From contig NZ_CP104877.1 of assembly GCF_025452095.1 (NCBI RefSeq), forward strand, positions 2,790,001 to 2,854,000: DNA of 64,000 nucleotides, read 5' to 3'. Below, in pieces: positions 63,766-64,000 of this stretch (its first letter is position 1; each line of letters opens with the position of its first letter). A model generated the notes under the pieces. It made no database searches. It saw nothing but the letters and a program-made list of their open reading frames with translations, and was not told the origin of the DNA. Position numbers and translations under genes: made by a program. Source of the DNA: Paenarthrobacter sp. JL.01a (GTDB lineage Bacteria; Actinomycetota; Actinomycetes; Actinomycetales; Micrococcaceae).

Positions 63766-64000
63766 ATGGTGATAAGCAGACGTGATGCCGCCTTGGCCCT
63801 TGATATTCCGATGGAAATGGCCCAACGCCACGGCATTCCGTCCCGCCTCTCCGAGGCTGATCTTCGGCAGCTGCAGGACAATCCTCCGGCGTGGCTGGTG
63901 CAGTCCCGGGCCAACAGGACAGGGAAGCGGCCTGTCTGGGTGCACCTCAGCTGCGCGGTGTGCGGCTACACCGAGGCTGTCCGGCCCAAGAAATGGTGGC
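63766..64000 (+). CDS. Unknown protein with CxxC motif (N-terminal part, cut by window edge)
   Basis: The frame opens at ATG 63766 and runs to the right edge (78 codons visible). Visible features: SRRDAALALDIPMEMAQRHG, PAWLVQSRANRTGKRPVWVH and a CAVCGYTEAVRPKKWW segment with a CxxC pair, suggesting a small zinc-ribbon-like protein. It begins 38 nt from the divergent MFS start. I do not recognise the family. Confidence 0.65.
   Translation, partial: MVISRRDAALALDIPMEMAQRHGIPSRLSEADLRQLQDNPPAWLVQSRANRTGKRPVWVHLSCAVCGYTEAVRPKKWW

Overview
The window is a 64-kb stretch of chromosome from a high-GC actinobacterium, most likely a member of the Micrococcaceae close to Arthrobacter/Paenarthrobacter. 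Support comes from the gene order hom-thrC-thrB-rho-prfA-prmC-tsaC-wecA-atp (reversed on the minus strand), a multifunctional 2-oxoglutarate decarboxylase (Kgd), the SigR/RsrA redox pair, a SAM-IV riboswitch, a 24-residue bL37 ribosomal protein and many GTG starts. It is almost entirely housekeeping core genome. I see no insertion sequence, phage, CRISPR array or rRNA gene.

Layout. 1-9 kb (minus): a truncated membrane esterase, a DUF2550 protein, then the complete F1Fo ATP synthase operon atpI-like/atpZ-like-atpB-E-F-H-A-G-D-C. 9-15 kb (minus): a WecA-type lipid-carrier sugar phosphotransferase, two further cell-envelope glycosyltransferases, and the translation genes tsaC, prmC and prfA. 15-24 kb (minus): rho, then thrB, thrC, hom, lysA and argS, with a striking two-tier palindrome between rho and prfA. 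24-27 kb (plus): a compact flavin-based electron-transfer module made of an FMN-binding lipoprotein, the flavin transferase ApbE and an RnfD/NqrB-FNR fusion, followed by tRNA-Arg(CCG). 27.6-35 kb: an M4 (protealysin-type) protease with its emfourin-type inhibitor, a GlxA-type regulator, a 56-residue membrane peptide, a WYL regulator and the helicase HrpA. 35-40 kb: a tight operon of sulfurtransferase, zinc alcohol dehydrogenase and HIT protein, divergent from a Cds1-like cysteine desulfhydrase, then a metallo-beta-lactamase-fold protein. 39.8-43.2 kb: Zur and the ZnuABC zinc importer with a candidate operator. 43-46 kb: two CNNM/CorC-type membrane proteins. 46-50 kb: kgd.

50-54 kb (plus): a GDSL/SGNH-fold protein that has lost its catalytic residues, a beta-lactamase-fold lipoprotein, a DUF4097-PadR pair with a double palindromic operator, and bL37. 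54-55 kb (minus): rsrA and sigR with a recognisable SigR-type autoregulatory promoter. 55-59 kb (plus): DoxX, aroA, rsgA and hisN. 59-64 kb: a SAM-IV riboswitch controlling a class V aminotransferase-fold enzyme, a methyltransferase, a DtxR/MntR-type regulator, a DHA2-type MFS exporter, and a truncated unknown gene at the right edge.

The least routine parts are the flavinylated electron-transfer module with its altered flavin-attachment motif, the rho/prfA palindrome, the degenerate GDSL protein, the protease-inhibitor pair and the divergent sulfur locus. None can be called new from sequence alone. Each finding states what would test it.
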